DNA of 64,000 bases, from positions 2,542,001 to 2,606,000 of the forward strand of contig NZ_LT796768.1 of the NCBI RefSeq assembly GCF_900167475.1, given 5' to 3'. The position numbers and the translations under genes are program-made. Positions 33,829 to 42,230 of this stretch are shown here, piece by piece. The notes below the pieces were generated by a model. The model was not told the DNA's origin, made no database searches, and worked only from the letters and a program-made list of their open reading frames with translations. This DNA comes from Aeromicrobium choanae (GTDB lineage Bacteria > Actinomycetota > Actinomycetes > Propionibacteriales > Nocardioidaceae). Position 1 is the first letter of the stretch; every line of letters begins with the position of its first letter.

Positions 33829-36713
33829 GGATCCACCAGGTGTCGATGACCGGCTTCGGCCCGTACCGCGAGGCCCAGACGGTCGACCTCGACGCGTTCT
33901 CCGACCACGGGATCTTCCTCATCACCGGCCGCACCGGGGCGGGCAAGTCCAGCATCCTCGACGCGATCGTCTACGCCCTCTACGACGCGGCGCCGCGCTA
34001 CGCCGGGGCGGGTGGAAAGCAGGTCCGCAGCACGCACTGCGGACCGAACGAGCCCACGCGCGTCGAGCTGGTCTTCAGCGCGGCCGGCCGCACCTACCGC
34101 GTCGTGCGCACCCCCGAGTATCTGCGGCCCAAGGTGCGCGGTACCGGCATGACGCCCGAGAAGGCCACTGCCGAGCTGTCCGTGCGCGAGGGCGACCAGT
34201 GGGTCGGCATCGCAGCCCAGCCCCGCACGGTCGGCGAGGAGCTGCACGAGATCCTGCCGCTCAGCTGCGACCAGTTCCTCCAGGTCGTCCTGCTCGCGCA
34301 GGGCCAGTTCCAGCGCTTCCTGGTGGCCTCCAGCGAGGAGCGCCAGCGGCTGCTGCGCACGCTGTTCCGCAGCGAGCGGTTCTCCGACTACGACACCGAG
34401 CTGCAACGCCGCGCCGGGGAGCTGCGCCAGGAGCTGCGCGCGGCCGAGTCCGGCATCGCCTCCACGATCTCCACGCTCGCGCAGCACGCCGGACAGCAGG
34501 CCCCTGCCGAGGCCGACGAGGCGTGGGTCGCCCAGGTTCTCGTCGCCTTCGACGCCGACGTCGAGCTGGCCAGGACCGACCTCGACCAGGCCACGAAGGA
34601 GGTCGAGGCGGCCGCCGAGCTGTTCCAGCAGGCGACCGAGCTGGCCGAGCGCCAGCGTCGCCTCGCCCGCGCCACCGAGGCGATGGCCCTCGTCGTCGAG
34701 CAGAAGCCGCGGATCGCGGCCGACCGCCTTCGGCGCGACCTCGCCGTGGCGGCGCAGTCGGTCGAGGTCGCCCATCGCGCCCGCGTCGCCGCCGCTGGTC
34801 GGGCCGAGAAGGCCACGGCCGGGCTGGCCGCGGCCGAGGCGCTCTTCGCCGACGCCGTCGACGGCCCTTCGCCGACCGACCTGCCCGCCCACCGTGATGC
34901 CCTCACCGCCGACCTCGCGGTGCTCACGGCGCGGCTCGCCGACGAGCAGGAGCTGGAGCGGCTGCGCGCGCTCGCGGGCACCCTGACCGAGCAGCTCGAC
35001 GACCTCGCGCTGCGGGCCGACGACCTCACGGTGCAGTGCCGCCACCACGACGCGATCCTCGAGCGCGAGATCGACATCACGCCCGAGCAGGCCGGATCGG
35101 CCCTCGAGCGGCTCCGCGACGAGCTCGACCTCGCGCGCAAGCGCGCCGCCGCCGAGCGCGACCTCGCCGAGGCCCAGCTCGAGGAGCTGCGGAGCGGCAA
35201 GGCCCGCACGGCCGCGTCCACGGCCCTGGACTCGCTCAACGAGCGTCGCCTCGCCGAGTACGCCGGCACCCTCGCCCAGCAGCTCGTCGTCGGAGAGGCC
35301 TGCGCGGTCTGCGGCTCGGCCGAGCACCCGGTGCCCGCGGTCCTGGCCGACGACCACGTCACCGAGGAGGCGCTCGATCGCGCCAGGCAGGCCTTCGACC
35401 GGGCCGACCGTCTGGCCCGCCGCGCGGGCGAGCGGGCCGCGGCCCTGCGCGCCACGGTGCAGGGCTGGGCCGAGGTCCGGCCCCTCGAGGAGCTCACCAC
35501 CGCGGTGGCCGACGCGGAGGCCGTGCTCACGCGCGCGAAGCAGTCCGAGCAGGAGCGCGTGAACTCGCGGGCCGCCAAGGAGCGGATCGACGCCGCGCTC
35601 ACCGACCTCAGCGTCCAGCGCGCCACGGTCGAGCAGCGTGCCGTCGCCACCGAGCAGCAGATCGCCGCGCTGGCGGCCACCGTCGCGCGGATCCGCGGCG
35701 AGTCCGGGTCGGTCGTCGAGCGCATCGCCGTCGTCACGCGCCACGTCGACGCCACCGCCCAGCTCATCGAGGCACGCGCCACCGAGCAGACGGCACGCGA
35801 GCGGCTCCGCGAGTGCGACGAGACCCTCGCCACCACGCTGGACCACCACGGCTTCGCCGACGAGGACGAGTTCCTGCAGACGCGCCTCGACGCCTCCGCG
35901 ATCGCCGAGCTCACCCGCCGCATCGAGAAGCACGAGGCGCTGCGGGTCGCCAGCCAGACCGCCCTCGCCGCTCCCGAGCTGCAGGACCTCCCCGCCGAGC
36001 CGGCCGACGTCGCGGGCCCGCAGCAGCTCCACGCGCAGGCCCGTCAGGTGTGCCAGGCCGCCACCGAGCGCCACGGTGCCGCGAAGGAGAGCGCCGCCAG
36101 CGCCCACCGGGTGGCGGCGGTCATCCGGCGCGAGTGGGCCACCCACGCCCGCGCCCGCGCCTCCTACGAGGTGCTCGACCGGCTCGCGCGGTCGCTGCAC
36201 GGCGAGTCGCCCAACACGCGCCGCATGCGGGTCGAGAGCTACGTGCTCGCGGCCGAGCTCGAGCAGATCGTCGCCGCGGCGAACCTGCGCCTGCACGCGA
36301 TGTCGAGCGGCCGCTATGCCCTCGAGCGCAGCGACGTCGCCGCCACCCGCGGGTCCAACTCGGGGCTCGAGGTCCGGGTCCGCGACGACTACACGGGGAT
36401 CACCCGCAGTCCCGAGTCGCTCTCCGGCGGCGAGAAGTTCCTGGCCTCGCTCGCGTTGGCGCTCGGGCTGGCCGAGGTGGTCACCAACCGGGCCGGCGGC
36501 ATCACCCTGGACACGCTGTTCATCGACGAGGGCTTCGGGTCGCTGGACGCCGAGACGCTCGAGGTCGCGATGCACACGCTCGACGCCCTGCGCCAGAACG
36601 GCCGCACGATCGGACTGATCAGCCACGTCGAGACGATGAGGGAGCGGATCCCGGCGCAGCTCGCCGTCGAGCGCACCGCCGACGGGTGGAGTCGCGTGGA
36701 GACGCGGGTCTGA
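33825..36713 (+). CDS. sbcC: SbcC ATPase subunit
   Basis: A 962-residue Rad50-type protein. Walker A is LITGRTGAGKSSILDA (about 33-48); long coiled coils rich in Ala, Glu, Arg and Gln surround a zinc hook at Cys493-A-V-Cys496; and the C-terminal lobe has SLSGGEKFLASLALALG (about 866) and the Walker B LFIDEGFGSLD (about 896). All are intact. Together with SbcD it forms the DNA hairpin-cleaving complex. It starts within sbcD (ATGA overlap). No terminator is obvious before the TetR gene, whose own promoter is in the gap. Confidence 0.97.
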   Translation: MRIHQVSMTGFGPYREAQTVDLDAFSDHGIFLITGRTGAGKSSILDAIVYALYDAAPRYAGAGGKQVRSTHCGPNEPTRVELVFSAAGRTYRVVRTPEYLRPKVRGTGMTPEKATAELSVREGDQWVGIAAQPRTVGEELHEILPLSCDQFLQVVLLAQGQFQRFLVASSEERQRLLRTLFRSERFSDYDTELQRRAGELRQELRAAESGIASTISTLAQHAGQQAPAEADEAWVAQVLVAFDADVELARTDLDQATKEVEAAAELFQQATELAERQRRLARATEAMALVVEQKPRIAADRLRRDLAVAAQSVEVAHRARVAAAGRAEKATAGLAAAEALFADAVDGPSPTDLPAHRDALTADLAVLTARLADEQELERLRALAGTLTEQLDDLALRADDLTVQCRHHDAILEREIDITPEQAGSALERLRDELDLARKRAAAERDLAEAQLEELRSGKARTAASTALDSLNERRLAEYAGTLAQQLVVGEACAVCGSAEHPVPAVLADDHVTEEALDRARQAFDRADRLARRAGERAAALRATVQGWAEVRPLEELTTAVADAEAVLTRAKQSEQERVNSRAAKERIDAALTDLSVQRATVEQRAVATEQQIAALAATVARIRGESGSVVERIAVVTRHVDATAQLIEARATEQTARERLRECDETLATTLDHHGFADEDEFLQTRLDASAIAELTRRIEKHEALRVASQTALAAPELQDLPAEPADVAGPQQLHAQARQVCQAATERHGAAKESAASAHRVAAVIRREWATHARARASYEVLDRLARSLHGESPNTRRMRVESYVLAAELEQIVAAANLRLHAMSSGRYALERSDVAATRGSNSGLEVRVRDDYTGITRSPESLSGGEKFLASLALALGLAEVVTNRAGGITLDTLFIDEGFGSLDAETLEVAMHTLDALRQNGRTIGLISHVETMRERIPAQLAVERTADGWSRVETRV

Positions 36714-36769
36714 CGCACGTCACTGCTGAACCACCGGACACGGCGGCATCACGCGTTTATCCTGCGAGA

Positions 36770-37441
36770 GTGGAGGATGACGGTCTGCTGAGCCTGCTGC
36801 CCGATCGCCTCGACCTGCCCCGGGGACGCTCGGCCCTCTCGAAGTCTGCGGTGGAGGCGTCCCGTCGCGGCCGGATCATGCAGGCCACGCTCGACGAGGT
36901 CGCCGAGTCGGGTTACCACGCCACCACCGTCGCCGCCATCACCAAGCGGGCGCGGGTCTCGCGCACCTCGTTCTACGACGCGTTCACCGACAAGGAGGAC
37001 GCGTTCGCCAGCGCCCACTGGAGCGCGAGCGACCTGGCCGTGGCTCGCGTGTGGGAGCCCACGCTCTCGCGCCCCGACCTGGACTTCGACGATCGGATCG
37101 CGAGCGTGCTCTCGGCGTACGTCGAGGTGCTCGAGTCCGCTCCATCCTTCACGATCTGCTTCTTCGTCGAGATCCTCGCCGCCGGGGAGCGGCTGGCGTC
37201 GCAGCGTGAGCAGATGCTGGAACGCCACGTGCAGATCCTGCACGAGCTCGCGAAGGTCTCCCAGGAGAGCGACCCCACGATCCGGCTCCATGACCCTGAC
37301 GTCCTGCGCGGCCTGATCGGCGCCTTCGACCAGCTCGCGGCACGCCGGGTGCGCTGCCGGCGCCACGGCGAGAGCCTCGACCTGCAGTCGGTGGTGCCAC
37401 CGGTCACCCGGATCGTCCGGGCCGTGATGCACGACACGTGA
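36770..37441 (+). CDS. TetR-family regulator, first of two paralogues
   Basis: A 223-residue TetR protein. The N-terminus LSLLPDRLDLPRGRSAL precedes the helix-turn-helix (VAAITKRARVSRTSFYDAF, about 53-71), and the ligand domain follows. Residues about 8-84 are roughly 70% identical by eye count to the TetR protein at 42231. The GTG has TATCCT six bases upstream, so it is probably leaderless; the second paralogue has TAGCCT at the same distance. A 6C-like RNA with its own promoter begins about 55 bases after the stop. The operator there may be its target. Confidence 0.9.
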   Translation: MEDDGLLSLLPDRLDLPRGRSALSKSAVEASRRGRIMQATLDEVAESGYHATTVAAITKRARVSRTSFYDAFTDKEDAFASAHWSASDLAVARVWEPTLSRPDLDFDDRIASVLSAYVEVLESAPSFTICFFVEILAAGERLASQREQMLERHVQILHELAKVSQESDPTIRLHDPDVLRGLIGAFDQLAARRVRCRRHGESLDLQSVVPPVTRIVRAVMHDT

Positions 37442-37471
37442 GAATCGCTCCGCGCGTCCGGTGCACACAGA

Positions 37472-37492
37472 TGTACTGAACGTGTACTTTTG
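37472..37492 (+). promoter_or_regulatory. Promoter/operator of the first 6C RNA (TGTAC-N7-GTACTTTTG)
   Basis: TGTAC, seven bases, GTACTTTTG, then CGT. The same arrangement stands before the second 6C-like RNA at 42976-42996. TACTTT at 37485-37490 fits an actinobacterial -10 (TANNNT). No clear -35 is visible, so an activator or other sigma factor may be required. Confidence 0.6.
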
Positions 37493-37496
37493 CGTC

Positions 37497-37582
37497 TGAC
37501 GGTGCGGCTCGTCTCCCCCCTCGAGCCCCGTCGACAGGCCGGTGCCCTCGTTGACCCCCCGAAAGCGGGGGCACCGGCTTGT
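37497..37582 (+). ncRNA. 6C-type small RNA
   Basis: Two hairpins with six-cytosine loops, as in the actinobacterial 6C family (M. tuberculosis B11). Hairpin 1: GACGG and GGCTCG pair with CGAGCC and CCGTC (37498-37532), loop containing CCCCCC at 37515-37520. Hairpin 2: GCCGGTGCC (37538-37546) pairs with GGCACCGGC (37570-37578), loop containing CCCCCC at 37555-37560; it can also terminate transcription (TTGTCCTTCT follows). The family acts through C-rich loops on G-rich mRNA sites. Assignment is from structure; promoter and size are inferred. Confidence 0.75.
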
Positions 37583-37609
37583 CCTTCTCCCGAGTGCGGC
37601 TGGCGGGCC

Positions 37610-38047
37610 TCAGGAGGGGTCGAGCAGGCGGGCGCCTGGTCCCTGTGCGCCGAGGGCGTCGTCGGGGTTCTGCAGGCGGCACGTCTTCAGCGACAGGCAC
37701 CCACATCCGATGCAGCCGTCGAGGTCGTCGCGCAGCCGCTGCAGGCGGGCGATGCGCTCGTCGAGTGAGGTGCGCCAGCGTCGGGACAGCCGCGACCAGT
37801 CGGCCTTCGTCGGCGCCCGGTCCACCGGGAGCGTCGAGAGTGCCTCCCGGATCTCGGCGAGGGAGATGCCCACGCGCTGCGACGTGCGGATGAAGGCGAC
37901 CCGGCGCAGCACGTCGCGGGTGTACCGCCGCTGGTTGCCCGCGCTGCGTGTGGACGTGATGAGTCCCTCGCGCTCGTAGAAGTGCAGCGCCGAGACGGCG
38001 ACGCCGGCGCGCTCGGCGACCTGTGACGGAGTGAGGAGGACGGTCAT
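37610..38047 (-). CDS. soxR: Redox-sensitive activator SoxR
   Basis: A 145-residue MerR-family regulator. N-terminal winged helix LTPSQVAERAGVAVSALHFY with wing GNQRRYTRDVLRR, a dimerisation helix, and the [2Fe-2S] cluster motif Cys112-x2-Cys115-x-Cys117-x5-Cys123 (CIGCGCLSLKTC). It responds to superoxide or redox-cycling compounds. The SoxR box lies directly upstream of its start, between it and the divergent MFS exporter. The 6C RNA gene lies 28 bases beyond its stop on the other strand. Confidence 0.97.
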   Translation of the reverse strand: MTVLLTPSQVAERAGVAVSALHFYEREGLITSTRSAGNQRRYTRDVLRRVAFIRTSQRVGISLAEIREALSTLPVDRAPTKADWSRLSRRWRTSLDERIARLQRLRDDLDGCIGCGCLSLKTCRLQNPDDALGAQGPGARLLDPS

Positions 38048-38077
38048 TGACCTCAACCGTAGTTGAGGTTGTTCCAT
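38047..38077 (+). promoter_or_regulatory. SoxR-box promoter of the MFS exporter unit
   Basis: CCTCAAC-CGTA-GTTGAGG (38051-38068) is a SoxR operator. It lies between TTGACC (38047-38052) and TTCCAT (38072-38077), a 19-base spacer typical of SoxR-activated promoters. The predicted start of transcription is about 38084. SoxR may also repress itself. Confidence 0.75.
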
Positions 38078-38083
38078 GAAGCC

Positions 38084-38224
38084 ATGCTCCAGCCGAAGCC
38101 CTCCCGGCGCCGCCGGGTCCGCCCGTTCCCTTGCGCCCGCGCACGCCTCGTCGACGGTCACGTCCGGCCCGATGAGCACGACCGCTTCATGGCCGCCGCC
38201 GTGGTCAGCCTGCGGCTGCGATGA
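38084..38224 (+). CDS. Possible leaderless 46-aa ORF coupled to the MFS gene
   Basis: ATG at 38084 lies six bases after the -10 of the SoxR promoter, so it would be read from the first base of the transcript. The frame runs 46 codons (MLQPKPSRRRRVRPF to SLRLR), very arginine-rich, and its stop overlaps the MFS start as ATGA. Third positions are almost all G or C. No family is recognised. It may be a leader peptide that couples translation to the exporter, or a chance frame in GC-rich DNA. Confidence 0.4.
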   Translation: MLQPKPSRRRRVRPFPCARARLVDGHVRPDEHDRFMAAAVVSLRLR

Positions 38225-39561
38225 GCAGCGCGCTCAGGACGGCGCCGCCCGGCTCCCCGTGGGCGAGGCCGCACCTGCGGACGACGGTCGGCGTCTTCTC
38301 GCTCGCGTTCCTGTTCGCCTTCGAGGCCCTCGCCGTCGCCACCGTGATGCCCGAGGTGGCCCGGGACCTCGACGGCCTCCCGCTCTATGCGCTGGCCTTC
38401 GCCGCGCCCATGGCCGCCTCCGTGGTGGCGCTGTCGGTGGCCGGGGAGTGGGTCGACCGGCACGGCACCGCCCGGGCGCTGGTCGTCGGCGTGCTGGTGT
38501 TCTGCGTCGGGGTCGTGCTCGCCGGGCTCGCGCCGTCGATGGAGGTCTTCCTCGCCGGCCGGCTCGTCCACGGCCTGGGTGGTGGCGTGATGGGGGTCGC
38601 GCTCTACGTCGTCGTGGCGGAGTCGTACCCGGCCGGCCTGCGACCTCGGGTGTTCGCGGTGATGACCGCCGCCTGGGTGCTCCCGGCCCTCGTGGGACCA
38701 CTGCTCGCGGGAGTCATCGCGGACCTGGCGGGATGGCGGTGGGTCTTCCTCGCGGTTCCCGCCGTGGCGCTCGCGTCGTGGTGGCTCGTGCGGTCGGCCG
38801 CCGCGGCGCCGGGGGAGTCCTCGGTCGCGGTCGACCGACGGCGACTGGGCTGGGCCGTACTCGCGGCGACCGGCGTCTCCGCGCTGGCCGTCGGCGGCCA
38901 GCGCCAGCTCGACGGATGGCTCCTCCTGGTGGTGGCCGGCGCAGGGGCCGCCCTCCTCGCCGCGGGACGCCTGCTGCCTCCCGGCACCTGGCGGGCCCGG
39001 CCGGGACTGCCGGCGGTGCTCGTCGCACGGGGCCTCGTCGGGGCGTCGTTCGCCGGCGCGGAGGCGTACCTGCCGCTGCTGCTCACGACCGAGCGCGGGC
39101 TCTCGCTCTCGCAGGCCGGCCTCGTGCTGACCGCTGCCGCCGTGGCGTGGTGCCTCGGGGCGCAGGCCGCCGCACGGGTGCCGTCGCTCAGCGACGAGCT
39201 GCTCCGGGTCCGGCTCGGCACCTCGCTGGTCGCGGTGGCCGTCGCGACCACCGCAACCGTGGGGGTCGCGGGTGTCCCGCTGGTGCTTCCCGTCGCGGCG
39301 TGGGCCGTCGCCGGGTTCGGCATCGGCATGGCGTTCTCGACGCTCGCGGTGCTGGCGCTCGCGACCGCGGACGACGGCGAGGCGGGGCGGGTCTCCTCGT
39401 CGCTGCAGCTCAACGACGCCCTCGTCCAGGCCTTCGCGATGGCCTTGGGCGCGGTCGTCTTCGCCGCGTTCGTCGGATCGTCGCCGGCGACGGGAGCCAC
39501 TCTGCTCGTGCTCGCCTCGGGCGCCGTCGCAGCCGCAGCGGTGCCGCTGCGGCTGCGATGA
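38221..39561 (+). CDS. MFS transporter, probable SoxR-controlled exporter
   Basis: A 446-residue major-facilitator protein with 12 or more hydrophobic segments. LSVAGEWVDRHGTARALVVG carries the D-R-x-G-x-R loop 2-3 motif, and GRLVHGLGGGVMGVALYVVV follows. The frequent Gly/Ala/Val helices give little substrate information. It lies behind a SoxR box, so export of redox-active or drug-like molecules is likely, as for SoxR targets in Streptomyces and Pseudomonas. The ATG overlaps the small ORF's stop and lacks a good Shine-Dalgarno. Confidence 0.9.
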   Translation: MSSALRTAPPGSPWARPHLRTTVGVFSLAFLFAFEALAVATVMPEVARDLDGLPLYALAFAAPMAASVVALSVAGEWVDRHGTARALVVGVLVFCVGVVLAGLAPSMEVFLAGRLVHGLGGGVMGVALYVVVAESYPAGLRPRVFAVMTAAWVLPALVGPLLAGVIADLAGWRWVFLAVPAVALASWWLVRSAAAAPGESSVAVDRRRLGWAVLAATGVSALAVGGQRQLDGWLLLVVAGAGAALLAAGRLLPPGTWRARPGLPAVLVARGLVGASFAGAEAYLPLLLTTERGLSLSQAGLVLTAAAVAWCLGAQAAARVPSLSDELLRVRLGTSLVAVAVATTATVGVAGVPLVLPVAAWAVAGFGIGMAFSTLAVLALATADDGEAGRVSSSLQLNDALVQAFAMALGAVVFAAFVGSSPATGATLLVLASGAVAAAAVPLRLR

Positions 39562-39571
39562 GGCTCCTGCG

Positions 39572-40549
39572 TCAGGCGGGGGTGAGCACCTCGCGCTCGA
39601 GTCGTGCGTAGCTCGTCTCCATGCCGTCGGTCATGCCCGTGGCCAGGATCTGGTCGCGCAGCTCGCGGCTGGGGTAGGTGATCACCACGGTCAGCAGGGT
39701 GCCGCCCTCGACGGGAGTGAGGGTCTGCTCGTTGAGCGTCCCCTCGCCCTCCATGCCGATCATCCGCTCCGTGGTCACCGTGCGGATCGGCGCGTGGACC
39801 TCGAGGAGCTCGCCGGTGAACCCGAACCGGTTCCCGCCGCCCTCCTGCTCCCACTCGTAGCGGTAGGTGCCGCCGACCTCGGTGGCCACCTCACAGACCG
39901 GCATCGTCCAGCCGTCGGGTCCCAGCAGCCAGCGCTTCATGAGCTCGGGCTCGGTGTGGGCGCGCCACACCTGCTCGACGGTGCCGCGGATGATGCGGGT
40001 GACGCGCACGTGCGTGTCGTCGAGCAGCTGGGTCTGCGTGCCCGACCCGGCGGCGAAGGAGCCGAGGTCGGCCAGCACGTCGTCCATCTGGCTCATCGCC
40101 GAGCTCATGCCCTCCTCCATGCCGCCGGCGATCAGCTGCTCGAGGTCCTGTAGCGAGGCGAACCACGTGGTGGTGGTGACCCGCGAGCCCTTGCCGGTCT
40201 CCTCGAAGGCGAAGGTCATCCGCATCGAGGGCATGTCCGGGTTGGGCACGCCGGGCTCGACGCAGAAGCCGTCCTCGACCTCGAAGCCCTTGCCCTCGTC
40301 GACGGACAGGAACTTCCAGTACCCGGCGCTCGACTCGCCCTCGGGGCCGGTCATCACGTAGTGCGACTCGCCGGCGGGGGTCATGTCGTGGCGGCTGAAC
40401 GTGGCGGGCCACTCAACGGGCCCCCAGAAGCGCTCGAGCTGACGGGGGTCGGCGTAGGCGTCCCACAGCCGGCGGACCGGCACGGGGAAGTCGGCGACGA
40501 CGGTCATGGTCAGGTCGTCGGTGTCCTTGGACACGGAGGTGATGGGCAT
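39572..40549 (-). CDS. Tandem SRPBCC (AHSA1-like) domain protein
   Basis: A 325-residue protein with two AHSA1/START-like domains. Domain 1, residues about 10-150: FPVPVRRLWDAYADPRQLERFW. Domain 2, about 175-320: GTVEQVWRAHTEPELMKRWLLGPDG and ERMIGMEGEGTLNEQTLTP. Single domains are common next to ArsR-type regulators; a fusion of two is less so. It starts 11 bases after the ArsR-like gene. It probably binds a hydrophobic ligand. AAAGGCACC precedes the ATG. Confidence 0.9.
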   Translation of the reverse strand: MPITSVSKDTDDLTMTVVADFPVPVRRLWDAYADPRQLERFWGPVEWPATFSRHDMTPAGESHYVMTGPEGESSAGYWKFLSVDEGKGFEVEDGFCVEPGVPNPDMPSMRMTFAFEETGKGSRVTTTTWFASLQDLEQLIAGGMEEGMSSAMSQMDDVLADLGSFAAGSGTQTQLLDDTHVRVTRIIRGTVEQVWRAHTEPELMKRWLLGPDGWTMPVCEVATEVGGTYRYEWEQEGGGNRFGFTGELLEVHAPIRTVTTERMIGMEGEGTLNEQTLTPVEGGTLLTVVITYPSRELRDQILATGMTDGMETSYARLEREVLTPA

Positions 40550-40560
40550 GGTGGTGCCTT

Positions 40561-40914
40561 TCAGGAGGGGTCGGGGTCTTCGGCCAGCAGGGCGTCGAGG
40601 CGCTCGACGCGCGAGCGCCACAGGAGCTCGAACTCGTCGAGCAGGTGCTGGGCCCGGGCGATCGTGTCGGGATTGCCACGGACCAGTCGCTCGCGGCCTT
40701 GTCGGTGCTTGGTCACCAGTCCGGCCCCTTCCAGGACGGCCACGTGCTTCTGCACCGCGGCGAACGACATGTCGTACGAGTCGGCCAGTCGGGACACGGA
40801 CGCCTCGCCGACGAGGGTGCGTCGGACGATGTCGCGTCGGGTGGCGTCGGCGAGGGCGTGGAAGATGCGGTCGACCTCGGCGTCGGTCAGCTCGTTCTGA
40901 GTATCTACAACCAT
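40561..40914 (-). CDS. ArsR-type winged-helix regulator
   Basis: A 117-residue helix-turn-helix protein (DRIFHALADATRRDIVRRTL, MSFAAVQKHVAVLEGAGLVT). It is of the metal-independent ArsR type usually paired with an SRPBCC gene, as here. The palindrome CAACCATTTGGTTG overlaps its start codon, so autorepression is likely. The two genes form an operon ending at the hairpin that follows the SRPBCC gene region. Confidence 0.93.
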   Translation of the reverse strand: MVVDTQNELTDAEVDRIFHALADATRRDIVRRTLVGEASVSRLADSYDMSFAAVQKHVAVLEGAGLVTKHRQGRERLVRGNPDTIARAQHLLDEFELLWRSRVERLDALLAEDPDPS

Positions 40915-40921
40915 TTGGTTG
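40908..40921. promoter_or_regulatory. Operator overlapping the ArsR-like start codon
   Basis: CAACCATTTGGTTG is a perfect 6-2-6 palindrome that contains the start codon. It is the likely binding site of the regulator it precedes. Confidence 0.6.
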
Positions 40922-40945
40922 CAGGTTAGACCCGGGCCCGGACAG

Positions 40946-40989
40946 ACGTCAACCCCCTGCGCGGCATGTGCCGTGCAAGGGGTCGACGT
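40946..40989 (-). terminator. Long hairpin after the ornithine cyclodeaminase gene
   Basis: ACGTC-AACCCCCTGCGCGGC, loop ATGT, GCCGTGCAAGGGGT-CGACGT: about 20-base arms with two or three mismatches. It lies seven bases past the stop of the gene at 40996-42039. Confidence 0.75.
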
Positions 40990-40995
40990 GTGGTC

Positions 40996-42039
40996 TCAGG
41001 AGGCCGCGACCAGGTGGTCCGCGCCGGCCACCAGGCCGAAGAGGTCCTTGGGATCGGCCGGGTCGGCGATGAGGTCGAGCCAGCCCACCAGGTCGGTGCC
41101 CGCCACGGACTCGTGCGCGTACCGCAGGGCCGCGAAGTCCTCCACGGCGAAGCCGACCGAGTCGAAGACGGTCACGTCCGCCGCGTCGCGACGCCCGGGG
41201 GCGGTCCCCGCGATCACGCGCCAGAGCTCGGTCACGGGGTGGTCGGCCGCGACCGCCTGGATCTCGCCCTCGATGCGGGTCTGGGGCTCGAACTCCACGA
41301 AGACCCCGGCGCGGTGCAGGATCGCCGGGTCGAGCTCGGTCTTGCCGGGGCAGTCGCCGCCGATCGCGTTCACGTGCACCCCGGGAGCCACCATGTCGTC
41401 GGTGAGGACGACGGCGCGCTGCTTGTCGGCCGTGCAGGTGGTGATCACGTCGGCCCCGAGCACCGCGTCCGCGGCGCTGCTGGCGACGTGCACCTCGAAG
41501 CCGAGGGGCTCGACGTTGCGCACGAACTTCGCCATCGCGGCCGGGTCGACGTCCCACACGCGCAGCGACCTGATGCCCAGGGCGGCGCGGAAGCCGAGCG
41601 CCTGGAACTCGGCCTGCGATCCGGTGCCGATCATCGCCATGACCTGCGCGTCCGGCCGGGCCAGGTGGCGAGCCGCCATCGCCGAGGTGGCCGCCGTGCG
41701 CAGCGCCGTCAGCACCGTCATCTCGGCGACGAACGTGGGATAGCCCGAGGCGACGTCGGCCAGGACGCCGAAGGCCGTGACGGTCTGCAGGCCACGCGCC
41801 GGGTTGGCGGGGTGGCCGTTCACGTACTTGAAGCCGTAGGCCACGCCGTCGCTCGTGGGCATCAGCTCGATGACGCCCTCAGGGGAGTGCGCGGCGACGC
41901 GCGCCGTCTTGTCGAAGGCGGTCCAGCGGCGGAAGTCGGCCTCGACGGCGTCGGTCATGCCGGCGATGACCGCCTCGGCGCCGCGGGTGCGGACCCAGCG
42001 GACGGTGTTCGAGACGTCGAGGAAGGGCACAGAGCTCAT
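40996..42039 (-). CDS. Ornithine cyclodeaminase / mu-crystallin family enzyme
   Basis: A 347-residue NAD(P)-dependent protein. AYGFKYVNGHPANPARGLQT is the substrate-binding segment, and VMAMIGTGSQAEFQALGF (about 140-157) the cofactor loop; ADVITTCTADKQ follows. Family members include ornithine cyclodeaminase, alanine dehydrogenase and ketimine reductases, so the exact substrate is open. TAGCGT lies seven bases before ATG 42039, implying a leaderless transcript. The open frame extends further upstream without support. Confidence 0.9.
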   Translation of the reverse strand: MSSVPFLDVSNTVRWVRTRGAEAVIAGMTDAVEADFRRWTAFDKTARVAAHSPEGVIELMPTSDGVAYGFKYVNGHPANPARGLQTVTAFGVLADVASGYPTFVAEMTVLTALRTAATSAMAARHLARPDAQVMAMIGTGSQAEFQALGFRAALGIRSLRVWDVDPAAMAKFVRNVEPLGFEVHVASSAADAVLGADVITTCTADKQRAVVLTDDMVAPGVHVNAIGGDCPGKTELDPAILHRAGVFVEFEPQTRIEGEIQAVAADHPVTELWRVIAGTAPGRRDAADVTVFDSVGFAVEDFAALRYAHESVAGTDLVGWLDLIADPADPKDLFGLVAGADHLVAAS

Positions 42040-42074
42040 GAAGCCAACGCTACGCAGCGCCTGTGGTGCAAACA

Positions 42075-42092
42075 ATCGCGTTTTCTTGCGAT
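42075..42092. promoter_or_regulatory. Weak inverted repeat upstream of the ornithine cyclodeaminase gene
   Basis: ATCGC-N8-GCGAT lies in the 191-base divergent gap between the cyclodeaminase and the second TetR gene. An Lrp/AsnC-like site is possible; the rest of the gap shows only the two -10 elements. Confidence 0.3.
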
Positions 42093-42230
42093 CTCGGATG
42101 CGAAACGTTGCGTCTGAGCGGGGTCCGAGCAACGATTCCCCACGCACGCGTCGTCGCGGGCCGGCAGGACCAGCGAAAAAGTGCGCGAGGAACAGGAGAC
42201 ACCCGGGAATTGCAGGGCTAGCCTGACCCG

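Noticed and set aside
33354-36626. 1090-codon reverse open frame opposite sbcC
   Set aside because: The composition is repetitive (Gly, Leu, Arg) and the forward strand has complete SbcC motifs.
38221-39561. Similarity of ...LRLR ends of the small ORF and MFS as a sign of duplication
   Set aside because: Only about ten codons agree, in a GC-rich context; insufficient for a duplication claim.
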